The translations under genes were made by a program, and so were the position numbers. Of a DNA stretch of 64,000 nucleotides, positions 33,861 to 43,180 are shown piece after piece; position 1 is the stretch's first letter, and each line of letters starts with the position of its first letter. This DNA comes from Iodobacter arcticus (GTDB lineage Bacteria; Pseudomonadota; Gammaproteobacteria; Burkholderiales; Chitinibacteraceae). Location of the stretch: the NCBI RefSeq assembly GCF_042664895.1, contig NZ_JBHTBQ010000012.1, positions 178,483-242,482 on the forward strand, given 5' to 3'. The notes below the pieces were generated by a model, which worked only from the letters and a program-made list of their open reading frames with translations, ran no database searches and was not told the origin of the DNA.

Positions 33861-33937
33861 AGGCTCGAGCAGAATTCTAACAGTCTCGAGCCTGACCGCG
33901 CTTTATTTTTGACAAAAAGGGACCGCCGCAGAATAAT
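33861..33937 (+). promoter_or_regulatory. Promoter and candidate operator of the TetR-RND operon
   Basis: TTGACA at 33909-33914 and AATAAT at 33932-33937 are 17 bp apart, a strong sigma-70 promoter. Just upstream, AGGCTCGAG (33861-33869) and CTCGAGCCT (33885-33893) are exact inverses with 15 bp between. A further AT-rich dyad, AATAAAT and ATTTATT, lies between the -10 and the start codon. TetR autoregulation through one of these is likely. Confidence 0.6.
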
Positions 33938-33971
33938 AAATGAATATTTATTTATTAACTGTAGGTTCATC

Positions 33972-34613
33972 ATGCTGTGCAAACGCTGGACCCGAAGGAA
34001 AGAAGCACGGCCACAGGAAATTTTAGAGGCTGCGCTGGGCTTATTTGTGAGTAAAGGCTTTGCGGCCACCAAGATGGCCGACATCGCCAAAGCTGCCGGA
34101 GTAACAAGCGGCACGCCATATATTTACTTTGCTGGCAAAGAAGAGATATTCGAAGCGGTGATGCGTGAGATATTATTACCGCAACTTACTATTGGCTATG
34201 AGTTGCTTGCAAGTTTTCAAGGCAGCTCGGCTGATTTACTACGGGTCATGCTTAAAACATGGTGGCAAGCGATGGGGGAAAGCCAGCTGTCTGCTTTTCC
34301 CAAACTGATGATTGCCGAGGGTAGTAACTTTCCCCAGATTGCAAAAATTTATCAGGAAGAATTTGTTGTACCCGGCAATAAAATCCTCAGACATATTTTA
34401 GAAAGAGGGGTAGCCAGCGGCGAATTCAGAGTGGCCGATATCGATTACGCCATTGAGGTGATTTCCGCCCCGATTATTGTCGCCATGCTGATGAAGCACT
34501 CACTGATCAACTGCCTGCCTGAAGCTTTAGATCCTGAAAGATTCCTAAATACCACCCTTGATCTCCTCCTTAACGGCCTGATGGCCTCACCCAAGGACAA
34601 AGCACATGAATAA
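33972..34613 (+). CDS. TetR/AcrR-family regulator of RND efflux
   Basis: A 213-residue TetR-type repressor. The DNA-binding helix-turn-helix is at about 25-55 (TKMADIAKAAGVTSGTPYIY, typical TetR). The rest is the ligand-binding helical domain. The ATG at 33972 is preferred; the frame upstream crosses the promoter. The stop codon overlaps the next ATG by 8 bp, so the regulator leads the efflux operon it presumably represses, with drugs or other hydrophobic compounds as inducers. Confidence 0.9.
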   Translation: MLCKRWTRRKEARPQEILEAALGLFVSKGFAATKMADIAKAAGVTSGTPYIYFAGKEEIFEAVMREILLPQLTIGYELLASFQGSSADLLRVMLKTWWQAMGESQLSAFPKLMIAEGSNFPQIAKIYQEEFVVPGNKILRHILERGVASGEFRVADIDYAIEVISAPIIVAMLMKHSLINCLPEALDPERFLNTTLDLLLNGLMASPKDKAHE

Positions 34614-35688
34614 AGCGATTCCCCTGCTATTAATCAGCGCAGCATTACTCAGCGCTTGCAAGGAAGAAGCCAAGCCTCAGGAAGAAGTTCGCCCGGTGCG
34701 CACCATCACGCTGGCCACCAATGCAGCCAATAGCCATGCCGAATTCTCCGGCGAGCTGCATTCCCGTCAGGAAAGTGCCTTGGGGTTTAGGATTCCAGGC
34801 AAGCTCATTAGCCGTTTGGTCGATATCGGCGCAGAAGTTAAAACCGGCACGCCGCTGGCCAAAATTGATGCACAAGATATGGTGCTCAATGCCGCAGCCG
34901 CCAAAGCTCAAACCGAATCAGCACTCAGCCAGCTTAACCAGCTCAAGCTGGATCTCACCCGTGCCCAAGAGCTACTGGCCAAAAAATTTGTCAGCCAAGC
35001 CGATGTAGATCGCCGCCAGACCGCTGTGATTGCTGCGCAAAAACAATTGGTTCAAGCGCAGTCCCAGCAGCAGCTTGCGCAAAATCAGGCGGGCTATACC
35101 ACCCTCTTAGCGACCAGCGATGGCGTGATTACCGCTACGCTGGCCGAGCCGGGCCAAGTGCTGGCCGCCGGGCAGCCTGTTGTGCAATTAGCCAAAGCCG
35201 GTGAAGTAGAGGTCTTTGTAGATTTGCCAGAAGCCCGCAGTGGCGATTTAAAACCCGGCCAAAAAACAGAAATCAGCCTCTGGGCACTACCAGGCAAAAC
35301 ATTTAGCGGCAAGGTACGTGAAGTTTCTCCCGCTGCCGACCCGGTCAGCCGTACTTACCGCGCCAAGGTGACTTTAGAAAAACCCTCTGATGAGATTCGC
35401 CTCGGCATGAGCGCCACAGTAAAAAGCAGCCAGACCAGCAATACCGAAAGCAGCACTACCCTGCCGCTTACCGCAATTTACGGCAAAGCAAAAGAGCAGC
35501 GCGTGTGGCTGGTTGAAGGCAATCGCGTGAAAAGTAAGATGATTGATGCACAAATTGATGCTCAGGCTAAAAACGGCGAGCAAGTGCAGGTCAAAGGTTT
35601 GAAAGCAGGCGATGTAGTCGTCACGGCAGGTGTGCATCTGTTGCGCGAAGGGCAAGCAGTCAAATTACTCGCTGCGCAAGGGGAATAA
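34606..35688 (+). CDS. RND efflux periplasmic adaptor (membrane fusion) lipoprotein
   Basis: A 360-residue membrane-fusion protein. The signal peptide ends in a lipobox, LLSAC (lipidated Cys18), so it is anchored to the inner membrane. A barrel-sandwich domain (LVDIGAEVKTGTPLAKID), an alpha-hairpin with coiled-coil character (about 90-150) and the beta-barrel follow. It links the inner-membrane pump to a TolC channel. It overlaps tetR by 8 bp and is followed 3 bp later by the pump gene, so all three are one operon. Confidence 0.93.
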   Translation: MNKAIPLLLISAALLSACKEEAKPQEEVRPVRTITLATNAANSHAEFSGELHSRQESALGFRIPGKLISRLVDIGAEVKTGTPLAKIDAQDMVLNAAAAKAQTESALSQLNQLKLDLTRAQELLAKKFVSQADVDRRQTAVIAAQKQLVQAQSQQQLAQNQAGYTTLLATSDGVITATLAEPGQVLAAGQPVVQLAKAGEVEVFVDLPEARSGDLKPGQKTEISLWALPGKTFSGKVREVSPAADPVSRTYRAKVTLEKPSDEIRLGMSATVKSSQTSNTESSTTLPLTAIYGKAKEQRVWLVEGNRVKSKMIDAQIDAQAKNGEQVQVKGLKAGDVVVTAGVHLLREGQAVKLLAAQGE

Positions 35689-35691
35689 ACC

Positions 35692-38600
35692 ATGCAAAAA
35701 CCCGATCTCAGTCAGCAACGCTTCAATTTATCCGCTTGGGCACTTAAGCATCAGTCACTGGTGCTGTATCTGATGGTGGTGCTTACCCTTGGCGGCATTC
35801 TGGCCTACGGCAAGCTGGGGATGAAAGAAGACCCGGAGTTCACGTTTAAAGCAATGGTAGTCAGAAGCTTCTGGCCCGGGGCCAGCGCGCCAGAAATGGA
35901 GCAGCAGGTTACGGATAAGCTGGAAGAAGCCTTACAGGGTATTGCTTACATCAACTACACTAAAAGTTATTCCCGCAGTGGCGAATCGCTGATCACGATT
36001 ATGTTGCACGAAGATCAGAAAAATAATGTGGCCGATGCTTGGTATCAAGTCAGAAAACGCATTAACGACGCCAAGGGAAAACTCCCCCCCGGTGTGGCAG
36101 GGCCATTTTTTAATGATGAGTTTGGTGATACCTACGGCAATCTCTATGCCTTTACCGGCGATGGCTTTACTTATCCCGAGCTTAAAAAGTATATCGAGCT
36201 GGCCCGTACAGAATTACTGCGTATTCCTGATGTGAATAAAGCGCTGTTAATTGGTCAGCAAGATGAAAAAATCTATGTGGAATACTCCAATGCAAAGCTA
36301 GCCAGCCTTGGCATTTCACCCTTTCAAATTAATAAGGTGATTGCCGCCACCAATACCGTCACCCCCGCAGGTGCGATTGATGGCAAGGACGAGCACGTTT
36401 ATTTACGCGTGACTGGCGGCTTTAATGCCGTAGACCACCTACGCAGCCTGCCAATTACAGTGGCGGGAAAAACCTTTTTGCTGGGTGATATCGCACAGGT
36501 ATTTCGCGCCACGATCGATCCGCCACAAACCAAAATGCGCTATCAGGGGCAAGATGCGGTTGGCTTGGGTATTTCGATGCGTAAAGGGGGCGATGTTGTA
36601 AAGATGGGCCAGCAAATTGATGCATCCCTAGCCAAAATCAGAAGCAATCTGCCGGTAGGCATCGAAATTCATACCATCTCAGACCAGCCTGCCGTGGTTA
36701 AAAACGCCATTCATATTTTTATGAAGTCCTTACTGGAAGCCGTGGTGATTGTCTTGGCGGTGAGCTTTTTAAGCCTAGGCTGGCGTACCGGGATTGTGGT
36801 GGCTTTATCGATTCCGCTGGTGCTGCTGCTCACCTTTCTGGGCATGAATATTTTTAATCTGGAGCTGCAAAGGATTTCGCTCGGCGCACTCGTTATTGCG
36901 CTTGGGCTTTTGGTGGATGACGCCATTATTGCCGTAGAAATGATGGCGCTTAAATTAGAGCAGGGCTGGAGCCGCTTTGAAGCCGCCACCTTTGCCTATA
37001 CCTCTACCGCTTTTCCTATGCTGACCGGCACACTGATTACCGCTGCGGGCTTTTTACCTGTGGGGCTGGCTAAATCGGACGCGGGTGAATACACCTTCTC
37101 TATTTTTGCGGTGATTGGTATTGCTCTTGTGCTGTCGTGGATTGTGGCCGTGGTGTTTACGCCCTATATGGGCTATCACCTGCTGCCGGAAACCCCGCGC
37201 CATGAAGAACACGACATCTATCAGGGTGGTTTTTACGCGCGTTTTCGAAAGCTGGTAACGTGGTGCGTTACATGGCGTAAAACGGTGATTGCAGCCACCC
37301 TAGGCGCGTTTCTGGCCGCCGTAGCAACCTTTGCCCTCTTTATCCCTCAACAATTCTTCCCTGCCTCGGCAAGGCCCGAGCTGATGGTTGATATGTGGCT
37401 GCCCTATACCGCCTCGTATGAAGCCACCGAGCGCGAAGTCAAGCGCATGGAAGCCATTGCAATCAAAGACCCCGATGTTTCGCATGTCACCAGCTATATC
37501 GGCGTTGGTTCACCACGTTACTACCTGCCACTCGATGAGCAAATGCCAAATTTAAACTTTGGCCAGCTCACCGTGATGACCAAAGACGAGAAAGTACGGG
37601 AGAACGTTTATAAGCGCCTGAGCCAAAAATTTGCCGACGATTTCCCACTGGTGCGTGGCCGTGTCACCCGGCTGGAAAACGGCCCGCCTGTAGGCTATCC
37701 GGTGCAATTTCGTATTAGTGGCGTTGATCCAGTAGTGCTCAATCGCATCGCCACTGAGCTGGCCGATGTGATGCGCAAAAATCCGCAGACCCGGCAAGTC
37801 CATACCGATTGGGGTGAAAAAGTAAAAGTAGTCCGTTTACTCACTAATCAGGATCGCTTACGCCAACTAGGACTGACTTCGCAAGAGCTGGCAACGTACC
37901 TGCAAATGGCCGTCTCCGGCATTACCGCCACGCAATACCGTGAAGCCGATCAGAGCATCGATGTAGTCACCCGCCTCACCAGCAGCGAGCGTACCCGCCT
38001 CGACTTTCTAAAAGACCTGCGTGTGCCTTTGCCATCAGGGCAATTTGTACCGCTTTCACAACTGGCTACTTTGCAACTGGAGAACGAAGAGAGCCTGATC
38101 TGGCGACGTAATCGGGTAGCCACACTCACGGTGCGTGCCGACGTGGCAGGAAGCGCCCAAGCCCCCGATGTGAGCAATGCGCTCATGCCTAAGGTGCGGG
38201 AAATCGAAGCCAAGCTGCCTCAGGGTTATCATATTGAAACCGGCGGCACACTTGAGTCATCGGCAAAGGGGCAAAAATCGATCAATAAAGTTATGCCACT
38301 GATGCTACTGGTCGTCATGACGCTACTGATGCTGCAACTGCAAAGTATCCAGCGCATGATTATGGTACTGCTCACCGCACCACTGGGCCTGATTGGCGTG
38401 GCGATTTCCTTACTACTGTTTCAAGCCCCCTTCGGATTTGTGGCGATGTTGGGCGTGATCGCGCTTTCAGGCATGATTATGCGCAATTCAGTGATTCTGA
38501 TGGATCAGATTGAACAAGACCGCGCAGCAGGCGACGATGCTTGGACGGCGGTCATTGAATCGGCAGTCAGACGCTTTCGGCCGATTATGCTGACCGCAGC

Positions 38601-38772
38601 AGCTGCGATTCTGGCCATGATTCCACTAACGCGCGACACTTTCTGGGGGCCGATGGCGATTGCCATTATGGGCGGCTTGTTTGTGGCCACAGTGTTAACG
38701 CTTTTGTTCTTGCCGGCTTTATATGCAGCATGGTTTAGGCTCAGCCCGCCAACAAACAAAGAAGCGACATAA
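35692..38772 (+). CDS. RND-family efflux permease
   Basis: A 1026-residue inner-membrane proton antiporter of the HAE-type RND family with 12 predicted membrane segments in two halves. It has the transmembrane 4 motif LVIALGLLVDDAIIAVEMM with the paired Asp residues, and the porter-domain QQFFPASARPELMVD. Substrates are probably hydrophobic drugs. It follows the adaptor by 3 bp and ends in a terminator; the TolC-type partner is 185 bp downstream in the same direction. Confidence 0.94.
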   Translation: MQKPDLSQQRFNLSAWALKHQSLVLYLMVVLTLGGILAYGKLGMKEDPEFTFKAMVVRSFWPGASAPEMEQQVTDKLEEALQGIAYINYTKSYSRSGESLITIMLHEDQKNNVADAWYQVRKRINDAKGKLPPGVAGPFFNDEFGDTYGNLYAFTGDGFTYPELKKYIELARTELLRIPDVNKALLIGQQDEKIYVEYSNAKLASLGISPFQINKVIAATNTVTPAGAIDGKDEHVYLRVTGGFNAVDHLRSLPITVAGKTFLLGDIAQVFRATIDPPQTKMRYQGQDAVGLGISMRKGGDVVKMGQQIDASLAKIRSNLPVGIEIHTISDQPAVVKNAIHIFMKSLLEAVVIVLAVSFLSLGWRTGIVVALSIPLVLLLTFLGMNIFNLELQRISLGALVIALGLLVDDAIIAVEMMALKLEQGWSRFEAATFAYTSTAFPMLTGTLITAAGFLPVGLAKSDAGEYTFSIFAVIGIALVLSWIVAVVFTPYMGYHLLPETPRHEEHDIYQGGFYARFRKLVTWCVTWRKTVIAATLGAFLAAVATFALFIPQQFFPASARPELMVDMWLPYTASYEATEREVKRMEAIAIKDPDVSHVTSYIGVGSPRYYLPLDEQMPNLNFGQLTVMTKDEKVRENVYKRLSQKFADDFPLVRGRVTRLENGPPVGYPVQFRISGVDPVVLNRIATELADVMRKNPQTRQVHTDWGEKVKVVRLLTNQDRLRQLGLTSQELATYLQMAVSGITATQYREADQSIDVVTRLTSSERTRLDFLKDLRVPLPSGQFVPLSQLATLQLENEESLIWRRNRVATLTVRADVAGSAQAPDVSNALMPKVREIEAKLPQGYHIETGGTLESSAKGQKSINKVMPLMLLVVMTLLMLQLQSIQRMIMVLLTAPLGLIGVAISLLLFQAPFGFVAMLGVIALSGMIMRNSVILMDQIEQDRAAGDDAWTAVIESAVRRFRPIMLTAAAAILAMIPLTRDTFWGPMAIAIMGGLFVATVLTLLFLPALYAAWFRLSPPTNKEAT

Positions 38773-38800
38773 ATCATACGAAATTACGACAATTTTTAAC

Positions 38801-38844
38801 AAAAGAAGGGGGATATTACTTTTGCCAAGGCAAGCCCCCTTTTT
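38801..38844 (+). terminator. Terminator after the RND operon
   Basis: AAGGGGG (38806-38812) and CCCCCTT (38835-38841) pair, with an inner TTGCCAAGGCAA hairpin, followed by TTTTT. It divides the RND operon from the TolC-like gene, implying that gene has its own promoter. Confidence 0.7.
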
Positions 38845-38957
38845 AAGCACGAACACTAGCGAATATTTTCCTTCAAGTAATAGTTGTACTTGAAAAGACT
38901 TTCTCGCATGGACAAGATATTTAACATCTCATTCAACAGACACCTGAGAAGCTAATA

Positions 38958-40277
38958 ATGAAGAAAACCTTAATTGCACTGAGCATGGCCATTCTTTCCC
39001 AACCGCTTTTTGCTGCTGATTTACTTGAATCCTGGCATGCCGCGCAAAAATATGACGCCAATTTTGCTGCCGCACGCGCAGGGCTTGATGCAGGACGGGA
39101 AAAAGCCGAACAGGGCAAAGCCTTATTACTACCGCAAATTTCCCTCTCAGGAAATGCCAATCGCAACACTTCTGAGTACACCCCTGAAAATAGCAGCTCG
39201 GTTTCCAGTAATGGCAATAACTATGGCTATGGCCTAAAACTTACTCAACCTATTTACCGTGCAGAAGCATTTGCAGGTGCTGATCAGTTAAAAAAGCAAA
39301 CCGAACAAGCCGAAGTCATTTTTCGGGTAGCCGAGCAGGATTTAATTTTGCGCGTAGCTAAAGCTTATTTTGAAGTTTTGGGTAGCGAAGAAAAAGTAAA
39401 ACAAACCAAGGCGCAAAAAGAAGCTGTAGCTCAGCAACTTGCCCAAGCAAAAAAATCCTTTGAAGTTGGCGTGTCCACCATTACCGACACCGATGAAGCA
39501 CAGGCCCGTTTTGATGCAATCAACTCAGCCGAAATTGCTGCACATAATGATATGGCCATTAAACGCAATGCTTATGAGCAGCTGACTCAACTTAACCCAG
39601 GTCATCTCAAGCCTATTAGCAATCGCCAGCAACCCACTCCTCCGCAACCCAATGATATGAATACGTGGCTGCAGCGCAGCGAAAATGGCAGCTTAGTGAT
39701 TGCAGGCCAACAATTAGGCTTAGATATTGCCGGCCGTGAAATTGATAAATATCGCTTAGAAAACTCCCCTACTCTCGATTTAACCGCTAGTTATGGTGAC
39801 ACTTGGAATTCAGCCGGCATATCCAAATCGGGTGGATTAGACCGTACAGGCTCTGGTCAAATTGGTTTGCAATTATCAATTCCTTTGTATACAGGGGGCG
39901 ATCGTTCATCCAAATTACGTGAAGCACTTGCAAAAAAAGAACAACAGCGTCAAACAGTAGAAGCAAGTCGCCGCGATACAGCGCAATTCACTAAACAAGC
40001 TTTTTTAGGCGTGAGTTCGGGTGCAGCGCAAATTGTCGCTTTACAGCAAGCGCTTAAATCGAGTGAATCATCATTAGCATCAACTAAATTAGGTCGTGAA
40101 GTTGGAGTACGTACTACGATTGATGTACTTAATGCCGAACAAACTTATTTCTCCACTCGTTATGACCTTACCGTAGCGCGTTACACCTATTTGTATGCCC
40201 GCCTACAATTGGCAGCAACCAGTGGAGAATTGTCTGAAAAAGATCTAAATTCAGTAAATCTTTGGCTAGGTAATTAA
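38958..40277 (+). CDS. TolC-family outer-membrane channel
   Basis: A 439-residue outer-membrane factor with a signal peptide (MKKTLIALSMAILSQPLFAA). The repeated long helices with LxxAY and ARLD patterns, QPIYRAEAFAG and the second repeat QLSIPLYTGGDRSSKL match TolC trimeric channels of type I secretion and RND efflux. It is likely the exit duct for the upstream RND pump and perhaps other pumps. It lies after a terminator, so it is expressed separately; GAGAAG stands about 12 bases before the ATG. Confidence 0.92.
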   Translation: MKKTLIALSMAILSQPLFAADLLESWHAAQKYDANFAAARAGLDAGREKAEQGKALLLPQISLSGNANRNTSEYTPENSSSVSSNGNNYGYGLKLTQPIYRAEAFAGADQLKKQTEQAEVIFRVAEQDLILRVAKAYFEVLGSEEKVKQTKAQKEAVAQQLAQAKKSFEVGVSTITDTDEAQARFDAINSAEIAAHNDMAIKRNAYEQLTQLNPGHLKPISNRQQPTPPQPNDMNTWLQRSENGSLVIAGQQLGLDIAGREIDKYRLENSPTLDLTASYGDTWNSAGISKSGGLDRTGSGQIGLQLSIPLYTGGDRSSKLREALAKKEQQRQTVEASRRDTAQFTKQAFLGVSSGAAQIVALQQALKSSESSLASTKLGREVGVRTTIDVLNAEQTYFSTRYDLTVARYTYLYARLQLAATSGELSEKDLNSVNLWLGN

Positions 40278-40357
40278 GAAAGCTTGAATTGTGGAGAATA
40301 GATATCCATAATCCGTTCGGTGGAGTACCCCAATTCAAAGACCCAAGGAGAATTACC

Positions 40358-40687
40358 ATGATTGATCTTTCCCCACTGAGCTATAGCGACTTAGTTGAAC
40401 TCAAGAAAAACCTGGAAGTTGAAATTGTTCGCCGTAAAGAATCAGAAAAGCAAAACCTGATTGCTGAACTGCAAAACCTAGTTGCTTCTAAAGGCTTCTC
40501 GTTGTCTGATGTTTTAGGCACAAGCAGCGACAAAAAAGCAGCTAAAAAAGCAGCTTCTACAGCTAAAGCACAATTCCGCAATCCAGCTGATGCAGAACAA
40601 ACATGGACTGGCCGTGGCCGTAAGCCACAATGGGCAATTGAATTCCTGGCAACAGGTCGCTCATTAGAAGAATTACGCATCGCCTAA
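40358..40687 (+). CDS. H-NS-family nucleoid protein
   Basis: A 109-residue H-NS-like protein. The N-terminal coiled-coil (about 5-50) mediates oligomerisation. The C-terminal TWTGRGRKPQWAIEF is the H-NS DNA-binding motif for AT-rich DNA. The linker is lysine- and alanine-rich. It silences AT-rich and transferred genes. AAGGAG lies 9 bases before the ATG, and an upstream extension of 23 codons is not needed. It is 80 bp after the TolC gene. The 175-bp 3' region before a terminator is unusually long. Confidence 0.92.
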   Translation: MIDLSPLSYSDLVELKKNLEVEIVRRKESEKQNLIAELQNLVASKGFSLSDVLGTSSDKKAAKKAASTAKAQFRNPADAEQTWTGRGRKPQWAIEFLATGRSLEELRIA

Positions 40688-40862
40688 TCAATATGCTTTT
40701 TATGAAATGACGAATAACTCCGTAGTGCCTTGTTCTATAAGCGATCTTTAAGCAAATAGCCGATTAGAAAAACCTGACGCCGTTGCCAAAAGTGCTTTTA
40801 AAAAAGAAACCACTCAGTATCCGTGTAATTTTATAAAATATTGACGCTTTGCATGCATCACC

Positions 40863-40892
40863 AAACAAGGCAGCTTAGGCTGCCTTGTTTGT
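40863..40892 (+). terminator. Strong terminator after the H-NS gene
   Basis: AAACAAGGCAGC and GCTGCCTTGTTT form a perfect 12-bp stem with a TTAG loop, then GTATT. It lies 175 bp beyond the H-NS stop codon and 46 bp before uvrD. Confidence 0.8.
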
Positions 40893-40935
40893 ATTCAGCT
40901 GTACAATCCCTCCTCTTTACCTGTGAATCATTGCC

Positions 40936-43062
40936 ATGCCGCATCCCCTCACCGAAAAACTTAATCCAGAACAAGCCGCCGCCGTAGAATTACCGCCGGA
41001 ACACGCGCTCATCCTGGCCGGTGCAGGCAGCGGCAAAACAAGCGTGCTCACCACACGTATTGCTTGGCTTTTATCCACCGGGCAATGCAGCCCGGCCGGT
41101 TTATTGTCAGTTACTTTTACCAATAAAGCCGCCAAAGAAATGCTGGTTCGCATTACCTCCATGATGCCACTTAATCCGCGTGGATTATGGGTTGGCACAT
41201 TTCATGGCTTATGTAATCGAATGCTGCGTTTACATTGGCGGGATGCTGGCTTACCCGAAGCTTTTGCAATTTTAGATTCTGCCGAGCAGCTTTCAGCAAT
41301 TAAGCGCATATTGAAAGCATTAAATATTGATGATGAAAAATATCCGGCAAAAGTAGTTCAGCAATATATTAATGGTCATAAAGAAAATGGCCGGCGCGCA
41401 AGTGATGTAGACGCTTGGGATGATTATTCACGCATGCTGCGATTAATTTATGAGGAATATGAGAAACAATGCCAACGTGAAGGTGTAGCTGATTTCTCTG
41501 AATTATTACTACGCTGTTACGAATTACTTTCTAAAAATGAATCTTTACGTGAACATTATCAAAGTCGTTTCCGCCACATTTTAGTCGACGAATTTCAAGA
41601 CACCAATAAACTGCAATATGCATGGTTAAAGCTTTTAGCAGGCCAGAATAATGCGTTATTTGCTGTTGGCGATGATGACCAATCCATTTATGCATTCCGC
41701 GGCGCAAATGTCGGCAATATGCATGATTTTCAAAGTGATTTCGCCGTTAAGCATGTGATTCGCTTAGAGCAGAATTACCGCTCACAAGGGAATATCTTAG
41801 AAGCCGCCAATGCCGTTATTAGTAATAACCGCAGCCGCTTAGGCAAAGAATTATGGACAAGCGAACCTGCTGGCGAGCCAATTCGGGTTTTTGAAGCCGC
41901 AACAGATTTTGAAGAAGCCGCATTTATTGTAGAGGAAGCGCAAACGCTGATCAGAGAAGGCAATCACGCTAATGACATTGCGATTCTTTATCGTGCCAAC
42001 GCTCAATCACGCGTAATTGAGCACGCCTTATTTACTGCGGGCGTACCTTATCGGGTTTATGGTGGTTTACGCTTTTTTGAACGCCAGGAAATTAAGCATT
42101 CTTTAGCTTATTTGCGCTTAATTGCGAATCCAAGTGACGATAATGCGCTGCTACGCGTCATCAATTTTCCGACTCGTGGCATCGGTGCGCGCACCATCGA
42201 AAGCATTCAAGAAAACGCCCGTAACGCAGGCATCAGCCTATGGCAAGCAGCCTGCTCTGGCGGCGCTGGCCGTGGAGCCGCGGCAGTTAAGAAATTCGCC
42301 GAAACCATCGAAAGCATGCGATCCCAAGCCACCGGCCTAGCCATGCCCGAGCTGGTGGACATGATGCTCGATCTATCGGGCTTACGCGCGCATTACCAAG
42401 CAGACAAAGAAGGCGAGGAGCGGCTTGCCAACTTGGGTGAGTTGATTAACGCCGCCACCAATTTTGTGCAAGAAGACGAAAACAACCTCATCGCCTTTTT
42501 GTCGCATGCCAGCTTAGAAGCGGGAGACCATCAAGCAGGCGCGCACGAAGAGGCGCTCCAGCTAATGACGGTACACGCCTCCAAAGGGCTGGAATTTCAC
42601 GCGGTATTTTTATGCGGGCTTGAAGAAGGCTTATTCCCACACGACAACAGCATGAATGATGCCAGCGCGGTGGAAGAAGAACGCCGCCTGATGTATGTGG
42701 CGATTACACGTGCCCGCCGCCGGCTTTACATCACTCTTGCGCAAAGCCGTATGCTGCATGGGCAAACGCGCTACGCCGTAGCCAGCCGCTTTATGCAAGA
42801 GATTCCGCAGCAACTATTAAAATTCTTAAATCGCGGTTATGCCCCGCAAGGTTATTCCGGCCCTGCCACGCTCGCCAGCAAAATTAAGGCTCCTACGCCA
42901 GAGCATGGCTTGGCCATCGGCATGAATGTAGCGCATCCAAAATTTGGTAAAGGCGTGGTTACCGATCATGAAGGCGGCTCAAGCGGCAATGTGCAGGTGA
43001 ATTTTGCGGAGGCGGGCTCTAAATGGCTGGCGGTGGCTTATGCCAAACTAACCGTACTCTAA
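40936..43062 (+). CDS. uvrD: DNA helicase UvrD
   Basis: A 708-residue superfamily 1A helicase. Walker A GAGSGKTS is at residues 29-36, the Walker B-like DEFQDTNKLQ, GDDDQSIYAFRGA and the C-terminal motif VAITRARRRLYI are present. The tail carries VAHPKFGKGVVTDHEGG, the PcrA/UvrD-type C-terminal motif, so UvrD rather than Rep. It unwinds DNA in mismatch and nucleotide excision repair. E. coli UvrD has 720 residues. It lies between the H-NS gene and the response regulator gene with no clear operon partner. Confidence 0.92.
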   Translation: MPHPLTEKLNPEQAAAVELPPEHALILAGAGSGKTSVLTTRIAWLLSTGQCSPAGLLSVTFTNKAAKEMLVRITSMMPLNPRGLWVGTFHGLCNRMLRLHWRDAGLPEAFAILDSAEQLSAIKRILKALNIDDEKYPAKVVQQYINGHKENGRRASDVDAWDDYSRMLRLIYEEYEKQCQREGVADFSELLLRCYELLSKNESLREHYQSRFRHILVDEFQDTNKLQYAWLKLLAGQNNALFAVGDDDQSIYAFRGANVGNMHDFQSDFAVKHVIRLEQNYRSQGNILEAANAVISNNRSRLGKELWTSEPAGEPIRVFEAATDFEEAAFIVEEAQTLIREGNHANDIAILYRANAQSRVIEHALFTAGVPYRVYGGLRFFERQEIKHSLAYLRLIANPSDDNALLRVINFPTRGIGARTIESIQENARNAGISLWQAACSGGAGRGAAAVKKFAETIESMRSQATGLAMPELVDMMLDLSGLRAHYQADKEGEERLANLGELINAATNFVQEDENNLIAFLSHASLEAGDHQAGAHEEALQLMTVHASKGLEFHAVFLCGLEEGLFPHDNSMNDASAVEEERRLMYVAITRARRRLYITLAQSRMLHGQTRYAVASRFMQEIPQQLLKFLNRGYAPQGYSGPATLASKIKAPTPEHGLAIGMNVAHPKFGKGVVTDHEGGSSGNVQVNFAEAGSKWLAVAYAKLTVL

Positions 43063-43129
43063 GAATGGCCGCCTTATATGGGCAAAGTGCTTACTTTGAT
43101 TTACTCTTGAGCTATAAGCCCTCCCCGCC

Positions 43130-43148
43130 ATAAACCAGGGGGGTTTAT
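43130..43148 (+). terminator. Possible terminator after uvrD
   Basis: ATAAACC and GGTTTAT form a 7-bp stem with a G-rich loop, in a GC-rich context (CCCTCCCC before, GGGGGG inside). A weak T stretch follows, so termination is only possible. Confidence 0.3.
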
Positions 43149-43180
43149 ACGTTTTACAACGGACAACTAAGCCTCAGACT

